Assembly (NCBI RefSeq): GCF_947179165.1 | Contig: NC_077248.1 | Coordinates: 15,600,256 to 15,664,255 of the forward strand | Source: Solanum dulcamara | Taxonomy: Eukaryota; Streptophyta; Magnoliopsida; Solanales; Solanaceae | Length of the DNA: 64,000 bases | Direction of reading: 5' to 3' | Shown here: one piece after another, positions 34,601 through 47,074 of the stretch | Layout: each line of letters opens with the position of its first letter | Position numbering within the stretch: position 1 is the first letter of the stretch | Program-made: the position numbers and the translations under genes | The notes under the pieces: model-generated | What the model was told of the DNA's origin: nothing | What the model saw: the letters and a program-made list of their open reading frames with translations, nothing else | Database searches by the model: none

Positions 34601-37494
34601 CAATCCAAAATTTTCAGTGAAATCTAAACCACAATACCAATACCATTCCTTATCCAGAAAGAGGGTTAAGGTATGGAGACAACTCATGATCTACTCACTT
34701 GTTATCATTCCTGTCCACCAAAGTGGTTCAAGCAAATAAGCATAGCCTCCAACTCCTGCAGTAAATATCAGAGTAACTGTTTAAGTGAGTGACCAGAAGT
34801 TGGCACAGTATGTGATAAAGACAAAATGATCTTGTATTGCAGATTTTAATTGGTTTTGTGTCATGAATTCATAATTAGACAAGGACAATGTGGCACTAAA
34901 ATACTTCAGAACAACTGAAAATAAGTATATAAAGCATTGCAGTTTTAATTTAAGAAATCAATAGAATTGATATATCAAGAGAACAGAAGAAATTTCATCA
35001 ACAATTTGTTAAAAATATAGCAGAAGACTGAAGTATTTTATATTTCTAACTGTTACTAAATCACAATAAATAGTAATTACACCCGACATGTACTAAGCTC
35101 GTCAAACAAACCATTTTAACCTCAAAACTTCTTTAATCACCTCAGCCATAGCATATATATAACCTCATAGTAGATAATGTTATCAGATATTGTAATGGTG
35201 CCTTCCAGCAACCAACACAACCGCCAATACAAAATTTATAGCCTGTGAGTGATCCCTTTTATCAAAATCTCTGGCATATTCAGAGTCCATAAAACCAATA
35301 AAGGTATTACTATTTTTCCATAACTTCAAACATATATCTAAACTTACACATGGGTATCTTTTTTAGATGACAAGGGAACCCACAACCATTACCCTTCGGA
35401 TGCGCACAGGGTGAAGCCAACTACAATGTAATAGCTCGCAAACCACACAGGATAGGTAAACTGGCCACCCTTGAGGGTACTTCCACACGGATATCTAAGA
35501 ATGCACTTCACAGAATATGGACACAAACCATAAGTTTACATACTAACATTTTTTTAAAATTTTCACATGATCATTGCATATATTATAGAAAGTATATTGG
35601 AATATGGAACCCGCACCATATATATTTTGCCTCTTCATCTTGCTCGTGACTAAACAGTTGATAGTCTTTAGTTTGCAACAAGGCATCTGCAAGGGCATCC
35701 AGAATAATTTTTGTATGTCAAGAATAGCTTCCTAACTCATCAATCTGATCTCCATGGAAACTTTTCTAAACTAATCTTCAATGAGAATGTATATCAAATC
35801 CTAGGCAGATCTTAAGATGCCATAACTTGAAATTGGAAATCCAATAAATTCCTCAATATAACCTTATCGTCAAATTCACTAGATTTATGGTTGGATGTAA
35901 GCTACTCCTATCAAAATGAATACATTTCAGTAACAACGTGTGGTAACCTTAAAATACTAATGTTGAATGTTAAGGAGATCAAATGTTCTACTTTTTGAAA
36001 AAGTATATCTTATCCTATATTCCTATTAATATTGGAGGCAAACTTGACAGCAAAGGCAAGAACAATTATAGATCTGTGAGGAAGCACTTAATATGGTCAA
36101 TTAACATGCATTTTTACTTCATTAAATTATTTAATTTTATAATAAGTTTACAGAGTCAATTTGGTGTAAATACTGAATGTGTGTAACTATTTACCTCAAA
36201 AGATGTAACCTATTTTTCCCCTAGAAAGAGGCGGTAATCACAATAACCATAGCATCAATAGATGAAAAATAGTTTACATCTTCCGAGGCCTCGTTCTCCA
36301 GAACTTCAAACATATATTTAAACTTTCACACGTTTATCTTTTTTTGACACGAGAACCTACAACCACTACCCTTCAGGTGCACACTGGTTAAGCTTCACTC
36401 CAATGTAATAGCTCACAAACCACACAGGAGTAAACCGCGCACTAGGCAAGCTCCATGCGACGAGCTCAACTAAGAAAGCATGCAGGGGGCTTCGAGCCTG
36501 AGACCCCCTGCTCAACCGACTCTGCCAGTCTTGAGGGTACTTCCACACGGATATCTAAGAATGCACTTCACAGTACATGGACAAACCATAAGTTTACATA
36601 CTAACATTTTTTAAAATTTCCATATGATCATTACATATACTATAGAAACTAGTTTGGCATATGGAACCCGCACCATATACATCTTTGCCTCTTCATCTTG
36701 CTCGTGACTAAGCAGTTGATAGTCTTTAGTAATCAACAAGGCATCTGTAAGGACTTGACAGAATAATTTTTGTATGTGAACAGCTTCCTAATTCATCAAT
36801 TTGATCTCCAGAAAATTTTCCAAACTAATCTTCAATGAAAATGTCTCTCCAATCCTAGGCAGATCTCAAGATGCCATAACTTGAAATTGGCAATCCAATA
36901 AATTTCTCAATATAACCTTTGCATCAAAGTGCCTCCTCAAACTGAACCCGAGACCACTGTCTGGATACCAGATTATCACGATGGAAGTTTCAAAAAAAAT
37001 TGAACTTTCTTAACAAGCCCATATAGACAATAACTAAGATAATAAACACAATATAGTCAAAAAGAAACACAATTCTAAATGTGATTCAGTCATTTCACTT
37101 ATGTCCACAGTAAAGAGGATCAACCCCATGATATTAGAGAACACTGTAATAATCTAGGAAGTGGCACAAGTAAAATAAACCCACATGGTTCCTTCTCTGT
37201 AGTGCACACTCTCAACCCATATTCACAAAACTCTCTTACTCTGAACTATTTACATTATGAACTATATAAGTTCTAAGGAAAAGGCTTGTATATAACAATT
37301 TGTCTAAGAAAAGGAAAAGGTCAAATATGCTGATTTGCAATTCAATTGAGATTAAAGATAAATGAACCTGCTCGAGTGCCAGCAGCAGCAGCAGCACGCT
37401 TTAGACCTTTCTTCTTCAATATAAAGCTTGTTCCAATAAACAAGCTTGATGATATTGCCAGAATTAGGCCTCTGGTGTTATCCGAAATCACCAT
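31610..37494 (-). CDS. NIPA: NIPA-type magnesium transporter, nine exons
   Basis: Assembled coding exons (minus strand): 37368-37494, 34699-34755, 34500-34590, 34247-34407, 34000-34127, 33717-33854, 32408-32500, 32205-32322, 31610-31722. The total is 1026 nt, 341 aa plus stop; every junction is GT..AG and the frame is kept throughout. Plant NIPA proteins (DUF803 family) are multi-span membrane proteins of about 330-350 aa proposed to carry Mg2+ (family knowledge). Diagnostic blocks: start [12 protein letters not shown] with [22 protein letters not shown] (exon 2); [20 protein letters not shown] (exon 3); [19 protein letters not shown] (exon 4); [17 protein letters not shown] (exon 5); [16 protein letters not shown] (exon 6); [18 protein letters not shown] (exon 7); [15 protein letters not shown] (exon 8). 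The C-terminus in exon 9 is hydrophilic. A run of five Ala codons follows KGLKR. Intron 1 is 2.6 kb and holds repeats. The gene looks functional. Confidence 0.94.
32630..32985 (-). mobile_element. TRIM (miniature LTR retrotransposon) in NIPA intron 6
   Basis: Two direct repeats of 131 bp (32630-32760 and 32855-32985) surround 94 bp. Read on the minus strand: LTR 'tgttgaagaatgacaaaagt...ttttaca', then PBS 'tggtatcagagc' (about 32843-32854), a short core, a purine-rich 'ggcgtgtggtgggc' tract, and the second LTR. No coding capacity. A 5-bp TSD is not evident, so the ends are slightly uncertain or decayed. Confidence 0.85.
35321..35867. repeat. Intron-1 segmental duplication, copy A
   Basis: Aligns with 36299-36922 (shared 'acttcaaacatatat', 'cacaaccattaccctt', 'cttcatcttgctcgtgacta', 'agatgccataacttgaaatt'). 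It carries the shortened form of the embedded SINE: about 85-100 bp with the pol III boxes are missing near 35455. Confidence 0.85.
36299..36922. repeat. Intron-1 segmental duplication, copy B
   Basis: Second copy, about 980 bp downstream of copy A, with the complete SINE at 36335-36545. The copies are direct repeats with many point differences, so the duplication is not recent. Confidence 0.85.
36335..36545 (-). mobile_element. tRNA-derived SINE in NIPA intron 1
   Basis: On the minus strand an A box 'tggcagagtcgg' (36516-36527) and a B box-like 'ggctcgaagcc' (36488-36498) occur in the order and spacing of a tRNA-type pol III promoter. The element ends in an A-rich run ('tcaaaaaaagat', about 36340). 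It resembles SolS-type SINEs, but the family is not assigned. Confidence 0.65.
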
Positions 37495-37900
37495 CCTCTT
37501 CTTTTCTTGTTCAACAATAATAATACAAGGTCAAATGTGTACCCAATAAAGAATCCCAAACAATAAAGAGCTGTTTGAATTCAAAAATACAAAATGCAAG
37601 ATGAGGACAAATCCAATTTCCCGCCAAATAGAGAGGTCAATTATCAGCTTAGAAAAGACAAAAGTGGAAGAAATGACATTCGACCAACTGAAGATAGTAA
37701 TTAGATACCGATTTGGAACAATGTATTATATACAGATCTTTGAGGGTCTAGAAAAGGAGTAGTAGATAGATGTAGGGGTTTTAGGAGAGGGAGATCTGAG
37801 AAATTGATAAGAATCGTCAGGGAATGGCAGCTCTCTCTCTCTCTCGGTCTCCCCTAAAGTCGTTGTCGTTGTGGGAAGCTTCGTTTTATGGATTCAGTAT
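37495..37900 (-). promoter_or_regulatory. 5' UTR and promoter region of the NIPA gene
   Basis: Upstream of the ATG lies a leader with a (CT/GA) microsatellite at about 37829-37845, a feature common in plant 5' UTRs and core promoters. No clear TATA box was seen, which would suit a broadly expressed gene. The transcription start cannot be fixed. Confidence 0.45.
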
Positions 37901-40509
37901 GATGGATGGCGAAACTGACTTGAAAATGGATATTAATTGCTGATCATCATGATGAGATGATGGTTAACGACCATGAAAAGACCTCACCAACCAGGCTGCC
38001 AAAAACCCAAATTTGTCTTCTGAGCTGGGCCACTTGTCCTATTCACATTCTTCAAATTTCAAACTTCAAACTGTGTTTTTTTTTTTATCCAAGTAGAACA
38101 ATTATTCTCTACGCGGCTTCAAATTCACATCACGGCTCAGTCGCCACCATTATTCTATTATTAAGGAAAAATTACAAATATATAATATATATTTATATAA
38201 AAAAAAATTAATTACCATTCGCAACTATTGTTTTTATAAATATAGTTGTACTAATGCCCTTTCTCTTGCCTCTCTCTCTCTCCCTCTCCTCTTTGCAATA
38301 TAAATATAAACGATAAGTTAAGTTATATTTAGCTTTTTAAGTATATCATAATATATAGTTAGTTTATAGCTAATGTATAGATAAGTTATATTATATAGTC
38401 AGTGTATACTTTAATTTCTATGATTTTTTTGCAACTTATATTATATATTCAGTGTATACTTCCTATAAATTTTGGTTATTTTTATGTAAATAAAATATGC
38501 CTATATTTTTTGTAAACTAATTATTTTTTATTGTATATATTTGAAACTATCCCTAAATACAATACACATGGTAACAAATGAATGCAAATGCATATGAATA
38601 CGAATATAATTTGTTACGAATTACAACAACGATACAATTGTATTTGATGATATAAATTGTATTCGTTAATATACTTAATATAATTGATTTGCATCAATAA
38701 ATTGAATTCAATAGTCTTTGATACAATTATCCTCTCTTTTCCAAATACGGTCGTCTCTCATCCTTCTAGTAGCTAGTTTTTGATACAAATCAATTGATTG
38801 ATTATATTCACGATACAATTATCGATCAGATTTATAAATCAATTGTATATGTCTCCTCGCTCTCCCAAATCTCGCTCACCTATTTCCTCTCTCCCAAATC
38901 TCGCTCGCATCGCTCTTCCTTATAACATGTAGCTACGAATCATAATTGAACAAATTATAGTTAAGGAGCCTGATTATATTTCTAGTGTGTAGTTGTTTTT
39001 AAAATTTCTTAAATCTATTAATTGGATACCAAATATTAATGTTTTGGCAAACTAACCATTTTATTTGTCATATTTTCAACATACCCACTGAATTGCAGTT
39101 CCTTAATAAAATATAATTAAAAAAAGTATTTTAATTAAACTATTCTTACTATTCTTTAATTTTAATTTAATACTATACTCTTTTTCAACACATTAATCTT
39201 TTTACATATTTATAACCTATTTAGCCAAACTTTTAAAATCAATTTATTCTTAAAAGTGTGTTTTTTAAAAGTATGTTTGCCGAAGTAATTTGTTTTTGGC
39301 CAGATTCAAAAATATTTTTAAGGAACAATTAATGTTTGGCCAAACTTTTTAAAAGTAATTTTAATTGTACTTTTTTAAAAAGTATTTTTCAAAGAAGTGC
39401 TTCAGGCAAAAGCTACTCTTTTTAGCTTTTAAAAAATAACTTTTGTTTCTCCTCTGAAACATTTATTTTTTCCTCAAAAATTTGATCAAACACTTCACTT
39501 TGAAAAAAATAAGTTTGGCCAAACAGGTGATTATTATAAGCACCTAAATTAAAAGCATTTTAATTTAAATGTCAAGCAAAGATCAAATTAAGTTTAAAAA
39601 TGCTTAAAAGTACGTTGACCAACTTTAAAGCCCACCCAAACATCCTTTAAGTAAGAATAAAGATAAAAATAAAGAATTAAATATATCTTAATTTTTTAAA
39701 ATAATATTTATTTATAGCTCAATTATTTTTAATAAGTATGACAATTGAAATGAATCGGAGGAGTAGCTTGTTTGGCTAATATTTTAAATTCTTGGGATTT
39801 TTATTTTTTTATGAGAAGTCTATTTCGAAAACATTGGAGATAAATAATTTGGACAAGAGGTAGGATCATTTAACAATTAATTTTTTTGCATTTGAAAAGT
39901 ACAGCTAATAACACCAAAAACTTCTTTTGACCTTTTCGGTCAATTTATTCTTATTGTCCTCTACTTCTTTTGCATTGAACAATTGGCATCTCCATTTTTA
40001 TATCAACCTTTTAATTAAGAATTTTAAAAAATAATAATCAGGAAGTGTATCTGAGCCACTTGGCACCCTTCATTTTTGGTATGAAAAAGCCAGCCAAGAA
40101 ACAAAGTCCTTAAAATCACGTAATAAGCACGTGGTTGTCCAAATAAGAAGATTGAAAAACCAGCGGAGCGATCCTTTCAATTTAGAGTGTGTGGGGGTAT
40201 TTTTATACGTTTGGTTGGTTGAGATATTTTTTTTTTTAAGAATGTAGTTTTAAAAAATTGGAAAATAATTTTCCTAGCAAGAAGAGAAAATTGTTATTTA
40301 AATTTTTTTCATATCATTTTTTAATGTTTTTGTCCAGTGGCAAAAATAAGATTTTCATCAAGGGGGTTCAAAAAAAATTAAGCACGCTGATAATATCCAC
40401 AAATAAACTGGCGGATAAAAAAATACTCACTTAGTTTAGAGCACATATATCTAGAAACTTAAATAGATCAAACATAAATGTAGAAGCAAATATGGGGAGA
40501 AGACAACTC
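37901..40509. other. No gene; AT-rich with a possible MITE at 39225-39655
   Basis: 38170-38980 is AT-rich low-complexity sequence. 39225-39655 contains 'agccaaacttttaaaa', 'gtttggccaaac' and 'cccaaacatccttt' in both orientations, suggesting an old foldback MITE without resolved ends. No coding domain. Confidence 0.4.
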
Positions 40510-41238
40510 TTAGGGTTCGTTTGGTTTAAATACAAGTTATGATGAAATTATGCTAGATTATTTCTTATTGATTATTTGATTTTTTGTATTCAAAATAATA
40601 TATATTGCATAAATTTTAAGAAGTTGTTTATTTACAAAAATACCCTTCACTTTATTTAGTTTTTTATATTTTCTTTGCAAGCTTTAGTTATTCATTTTTA
40701 AAAATAAAATTTTCATAATATTTAGCTTAAATATTTTTGTGTGTGCTTTCCCATGATGGTAACATATGTATTTAAAAATAAAATCTTCATCTTATTTAGC
40801 TTAAAATAGAACTTTCATCTTAAATTTGTTAAAGTAAAAGAGAATTTATTATTTATATCACTTCATTAAGCGCATATCACTCTTAAATTGTAAAATAAAG
40901 TTTTCATTTTAGTTAATATATAAAGCGGAAAAGGGCCTAAAATATGTTATACACCGCACTTTTGTACATCGGAATATTTTTTTTTCTGAAAGGTTGCCAT
41001 GTGATCCATGTTATCCCTAAAGTTTTGTGTGAGTAGTGATGGTTAGAAAGAGGTTTAGAGGGATTTGAAAGGAGTTGGAGGCCAAATAATGAGTTGTGGT
41101 AATCGACCTACTTGCGTAAGCTACCGACTTGGATGTTTTATATAATTAAGCTACTTGAGTACATGTCTAGCTTAAGTAGCAAGGATTACGTAGGTTCTTA
41201 AAGGGAGACGAGATTACAAACCCACGAAAAAGGAATTA

Positions 41239-41361
41239 GTAGGTGATGCACCTACTTGGAGTAAGTAGGTGATGCACCTACTTGAAATAAGGAGGTGATG
41301 CAACTACTTGGAGTGAGGAGGTGATGCAACTACTTGGAGTGAGTAGGTGATGCACCTACTA
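41239..41361 (+). repeat. 26-bp hairpin-forming tandem array in the 5' LTR
   Basis: Five copies at a 26-bp period (41239, 41265, 41291, 41317, 41343) of 'gtaggtgatgcacctacttg' plus 'gagtaa'. Each intact unit contains GTAGGTG-ATG-CACCTAC, a 7-bp perfect stem with a 3-base loop. It lies some 110-230 bp upstream of the LTR TATA box. Confidence 0.9.
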
Positions 41362-42849
41362 AGGTGGACCCCACCCCGCCACGTGGCAGCACATGGGTGG
41401 GTGCATGGGCTGAGGTGGATGCCTAGGGGCTGGACACATTTCACCCTTAGGGACTGACACGTGTCACTCTCAAGGGAGGGATATATATATGTCTAACTAT
41501 GACTAAGCCCTTAGTTCTCATCTTCTATACTTAGAGAAGCTTAGAGAAAAATAGAGAGAAAGAAGAAGAGAGAGCCACGACAAGGGCTGCAACAAGGTAA
41601 GTCCTCCAATTTCGATCCGTAAATTAATTGTCTAAGGTATTCTTCGATCAAATAAAGGTGTTTAACAGCGTAAATTAATTATTGGGGCAACAAGAAAGTT
41701 CAACGAGAAGTCCATTAATTTTCAGTCGAGTTGCGGAGTCAATTTGCTAAGGTAGGATTTCTTTCTTTCAAATTGGAGTTAATGATATTGTAATGGAAAG
41801 ATTAATTATGTTAAGTGATGTTGGAGGGAAGAAAATTACATAGTTATTGTTGATGTTGTAAATGGACAGAATTGAGGCCGTTCTAAGTTGGATTAAAGTT
41901 TGGTTAGTGTTGTCGTTGCTATGGTATTTTGTTTGAAGGTAATTTGTATATGTTGAAGGGATGGAAAGGTGATTATAAATGCGTATACGTGCTGCTATTC
42001 GCAGCCACGTTATGCTCCTTTTCGTGTGGTTGTGATTTTACAAAATAAAGATCAAAAACTGTATTTTGATGTCGTAGTTTTGGGAGGGCTATTTGGAACT
42101 TATTTTGAATAATGTTGACGTAGTTTTATTGTATATGGATGGTGGTTGTTGTTGTTGGTATAGCTATGCTAATCGGAGGGTAATTGGAAGTTCGGAAGGG
42201 CGAGTTATAGGGGAAATGCTACCCGATTTCCATTAATACTAATTGAGAAGTGTGAACAAGGAAATGATTCCTATGGGTAGTTGGTTGTAGATTTATAAGT
42301 TAGAAAGTTGTAATTTATTAATAATAGTATTACTTTCGTGTTAACTAGGTTCAACGGATAACGAAGCAAGCTTAGTTATAGTTGATACATAAAAGGTATG
42401 TAAAGCCTATCCTTTCTTTTCTTTTGACATGTCTTAGATATAAGTGATATGTGATATGAGCATTGGGGATAATTCCATTCATAAGCTCCGAGTATGACTC
42501 ATGACTCTTATTCACTTATGAATGTTAAAACTCTTAAAGTAGTTGAGCTATTGCCCTCGAGCCTTCTATATATTGAATAGTAATTGGAGGTATAAGCTCC
42601 TATTCCTAAGGACTCTACGATGACAAATGTCTTTGATTCCATAAGTTGTTTAGCATTGTCTTGATACATGTCTATGATTCCTTAGGCTCCATTTGATATG
42701 ATTCCTAATGAAATTTAGAGGGTACTTGAGACGATTACTACCTTGATCTTCAAGTGATGGTTCACTTGACTATTTTATTGAGTCTCAGATGATGGTTTAA
42801 TTTGCATATGGTTACTCATTACTCTACTCGTGCATACTGTCAATACATC

Positions 42850-43135
42850 TTTCATCGAGTCCCGGGCCGGATATGTTATCGTGCACAACTTCACTATATC
42901 TTCACCGAGTCCCATAATGGGCTGGGTATGGTATGATATATGTTTATGATGATATGATGATGCACTGGCATGGTTATGGTACCGAGTCCCATAATGGGTC
43001 GGGTATGGTATAAGTGTACACTATATCTTTACCGAGTCCCATAATGGGTCAGGTATGGTATATATATGTATATGATGATATAATGATATATTTGTAAAAC
43101 TGAGTCCCACAATGGGCTGGGTACGGTATGTGATG
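42850..43135 (+). repeat. Array of 'gagtcccataatgggtcggg' blocks in the 5' LTR
   Basis: Five copies at uneven spacing (about 47-80 bp) of a block of about 30 bp containing the near-palindrome CCCATAATGGG followed by 'tatggtat'. The array is repeated in the 3' LTR at about 50878-51155. Confidence 0.85.
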
Positions 43136-43847
43136 ATGATATACATGACTTCATTTCATAAGATGCAGGTATAGTGATTTGTTAATTGTCATACTTGTCT
43201 CCTGCATCCCTATTGCAGCTATAATCTCCTTATGGTATTATATGCTTTATATACTCAGTACGTATTCTGTGCTGACCCCCTCTTTTTGGGGGGCTGCATT
43301 TCATGCCCACTGGTACAAACATGCATTTTGGGGATCCACTAGCTTAGGATTTCCACTCAGAAATTTTGGGAAGAGCTCTATTGTGTCAGAGCCTAGATTT
43401 TTGGTACTGATCTTCTAATGTATATATCCATTTATTTAGGGGTACAGTGGGGGCCCTGTCTCGCCATATGATACCGTTGACACTCTTAGAGGTCTGTAGA
43501 CATATGTATGGGTTGTATGTATATGTGTTCAGTTGTGTCCATATGACTTATGTTCTGGAACGTTCCCTTTTTTAGTGGCAGCCTTATTGGCTTGCGTATA
43601 TGTATATAATGGGATGACTCCAAGTGTTATGACAGCCTCATCGGTTTATGTACTATGTTACCTATTGATAAGTTGTGACCCCTCAGGAGGCGGGTTGTGC
43701 CAGTATGTGAACATGTGACCGTTTGAGCTAACATTCAATCTCCTTAAGTTATAAATTAAGCATGGTTTACTTATAGTTAACAGAGGTACAGATGAGTGTC
43801 CAACTTGGACACCAGTCACGGCCTACGGGGTTGGGTCATGAAAAAAA

Positions 43848-43860
43848 TAGTATCAGAGCA
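43848..43860 (+). other. Primer-binding site, mutated
   Basis: 'agtatcagagca' 4 bases after the 5' LTR corresponds to the usual TGGTATCAGAGC with the second position changed. This would prime from initiator tRNA-Met. Confidence 0.75.
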
Positions 43861-46800
43861 GTTCATCCTCGGAATATCTACAAACCGTGTCTAGTAGAGT
43901 CTTATTTATCGATGTGTTGTGCACCACATTTATAAACAAGAGGCTATAGAATATTTAGGATGTTACTTTTCTCCCATATCTAAGATCGTGCAGTAGAGCC
44001 AGGCCATATGAAATGAGATTCCTAATATAACCTTTGATTACAGCAGAAGAACGATACCAATAGAAGAAAGTGATTGATGATGCTGGAAGTTACTAAGTAC
44101 GGAAGTAAGCAATGGTACGAAAGGTATATGTCGGGTAAGGTATTGAAGTATAATTGAAATGTAAGGCTGAAGATCAAAAGGGAAGTAAACAGGATAATAT
44201 AACAGGTGCAATTTGAGTTGAATATACGAGGTAAGTTCATCATTTTCATACTCTTGTTAATATTGGGAGCCCTGTGTGGCTGTGATATGATATGGTATAT
44301 ATATATATATGACGGCCTTATGAGGCGCTGTTGGTATTTTTTACGTGCAGATTTTGAGATAGTAAGAAATACAGAGGAAACTCTATCAAAATTTTCCTAG
44401 AAATGAAGGAGAACGGGACATAGGGTTGTAATAAGTCTTGCAAGGCCATGCCAACAGTAATGATAAGATTTGACTAATCTGCGAGTATGGCTGACCTCGA
44501 GAAATAAGTTAACTGCTGAATAAATGGTAATAGTAAGTCGATATCGATAAGGTAAAAAGAAATTTGGAAAGAGTTTGTAATACTAAGAGATGATTTAGAA
44601 AAGGCTGGCACATCTTGATAAAGTGTTGTATTAAGGTACTGATTGAATGGATAAGTAGGGATAAACTGTGATAAGTTATAGTTAAAAAAAGTAATAGTGT
44701 GAGTAAAATAAGAGTACAGAGGAAAAAGAACTGTGACAGATATGAGTGTATTAATAAGATAGTTTGTGAGATATGAAGGATAAGACTGACTAGGAAGGGT
44801 AAAAGGTTAAGTTCGCTTACTCCACCAAGTGTGACTAACCCATAGTAAGAATAGTGAAAAAGGTTAGGAAGTGTTATACTATGAGATTGAATATGAATAT
44901 GATATAATGTGAAAATAATGAGGATCATTATGGAAATAAGTAAAGCCTACTGATAAAGTAGCCAAAGATATGACGTGGTCCGTGTGACTAGAATATAAAG
45001 GTAAGTGTGAAATGAAAAAACAAGCTATAGAATAAATAAAGAAGACTTATCAAGTTCTATAGAGAAAGTTTTGAATAAAGGTTATATGATAATGGAAATG
45101 ATAGTGAGCACAAAGAAAGAAAGAGTAATTGAAAGGAGGAAACAAGAAGAAAGTGAGATAACAGTGTAGCAATAAGTCATGACATATGTAGCCAAGGGTA
45201 CAAATGTTAAAACTGACGGAACTGCGAAAGACCAAGTTGTAGAAAGATGAGCAACGAGGTAGAATGAGTGCTAGGAAATGATACGAATAAAGATGGATAA
45301 ACAAAATATATTTTGGAGAAAAAAAGAAATTATGCGGAAGTAAGGTGTTCTGAATGATACATAGGTAACATAACATTCCTTGTGTGCAGAATAAAAGATG
45401 GACATAGACGGGGAGAAATGATAAGGGACAAAGATGGTAGGCTTGAGGAACAAATGGTGCAGTATAAATTCATCAGAAAGAAACAGATGATATAGGATGG
45501 GGTAAAGATACTATTTCTAGAGAACTTTGGACACTTATCATCGGAATATAAGTGTTGCCTAAGTGGGATTGGAACGACTACAAGTACTAATTAACTATTG
45601 ATGGGAATGAGTGGAATGTGACCTTGGATGAGTTTTTACATTGGTTGCATTACTCGAGTATAGATTATCAGATGAAATTTTGCACTATATATGGCAAGGT
45701 TCTCGTTGCTTCGTGATTTAGTCAAGGTCTTGTACGTGGATAATCAAGTTATAAATTATAAAAAAAGATATAGATATGGTATAGTACCAAGTGGATTGGA
45801 AAAAAAGATTGGATGAATTTGAGAGTTGAAATGGGGACATAGAGCAAAGTATAAATGGATAATGGTATAAGTACCCCCTTAAGGGGGGAAGCGGGTGAGA
45901 GAAATGCAAGGGTGAGATGGAGGCAATTAACACTGCAATATATTTGATATGGATGCTTAAACTCCAAATAAGATCCCTTACTGAAATAAGTTAGTAAGAT
46001 TTGAAAGCCAGCAATAAATGGAAAGAAGTCAGGATGGTATTTGAGGTAGCGTTAAGAAGTTTTCGTAGAGGCCTTGAATGACATGACGTTAGAAGGTGAG
46101 TGTGCATAAAAAGAAAGAGTATGACAAAAGAATGATATCAAATAACCAAGAGATATTATGAGGGATAGCGATGCTATGCTGGATTAAAGGCTAAGAGGTT
46201 GGCTATAGAGTTGTTCGCTAATAATATTGCGATTTATAAGTAACCAAGGAGAAGGAATAGAAAATCTCCTATGGTAGGAGATGAGAAGATCAAAAAATGA
46301 ATAAAGGAAGAGAAAGAAGTATGGAAAATAGGATGAGCAAGTTTTATTATGAATGATATATGTAAAGCAGAATGAACCAGAAGATGGAAAGACTATGTCT
46401 AAGATTGAATATACCTTATACAAATTGTTCAAGAATAGTTATGCAACCTACGAACATTTGTATATTAAGCGTAAGATCAAATGAGTTAGTATATGATCAG
46501 AGGAGTAAGGGTTCAATAATGACAATACAGTTATGATATTTTGGGTACGTTACAGAGAGATGCAAGATGGGTTAAGCCAAATTACCGAAATAGAATTAGT
46601 ACCAAGGGAAAATAGGACATGGTCGTGGTTGGACCAAAGAGCTATCCCGATACTGATTATACGATAAGAGAGGAGAAGTCAAAGTAAATCATGAAGATTA
46701 GCGAGATGACGCTAAGGTATTTCTTGGGCTAAGTTGAGCACCTTTGCATATTCTTGTAAAGATTGCAATATAACGTGTGACAGACAATTAAGAGCAAAAT

Positions 46801-47030
46801 CTAAGTAAAAACGCAATAGAAGAGTCTGCGTTAAAGATAAATAAATGACACGAGATAATGTGTCTAAAGATCATTACAAGTTGGGTTAAGGGAATTATAA
46901 GATGGTTTAAGTAAGACGGTCAAAGCTAGCTAGTTACTAAAAGTTGGGTAACTTAGTAGATATACACTGAAAATGGAAAGAGATAGTCCGTGAAATTTAC
47001 CAGTTAGGTAACCTTGGAATCCATGTAGCC
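43861..47030 (+). other. 3.2-kb purine-rich, non-coding interior of the gypsy element
   Basis: This is where gag, protease, reverse transcriptase and RNase H should be. I find none of their motifs in any frame (no zinc knuckle, no DSGA, no YVDD/FIDD). The plus strand is conspicuously rich in A and G ('aaaaagaaatttggaaagag', 'gaagaaagtgagataacag'), so the minus strand gives pyrimidine-rich, Phe/Leu/Ser/Ile-rich frames that are not genes. Either extremely decayed coding sequence or a replacement by unrelated DNA. Confidence 0.6.
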
Positions 47031-47074
47031 TACTCCAATGATGGTGGAGTTTAGGTTCGCGGAGTTGTTGAGTT

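Larger units (their letters stand above)
40945..43843 (+). repeat. 5' LTR of the gypsy element (2.9 kb)
   Basis: TGTTATAC...TCATGAAA; the last bases have decayed from the TGACA seen in the other LTR. A TATA box 'gatatatatatg' lies at about 41470, followed by the 'tctaactatgactaagccct' leader and, about 110 bp on, 'caaggtaagtcc' (41594), which looks like a splice donor. The sequence downstream of the TATA, more than 2.3 kb, is unusually long for R-U5. Confidence 0.93.

Noticed and set aside
44022..46432. Several minus-strand membrane-protein-like frames
   Set aside because: Phe/Leu/Ile/Ser-rich only because the plus strand is purine-rich; no conserved block and all short.
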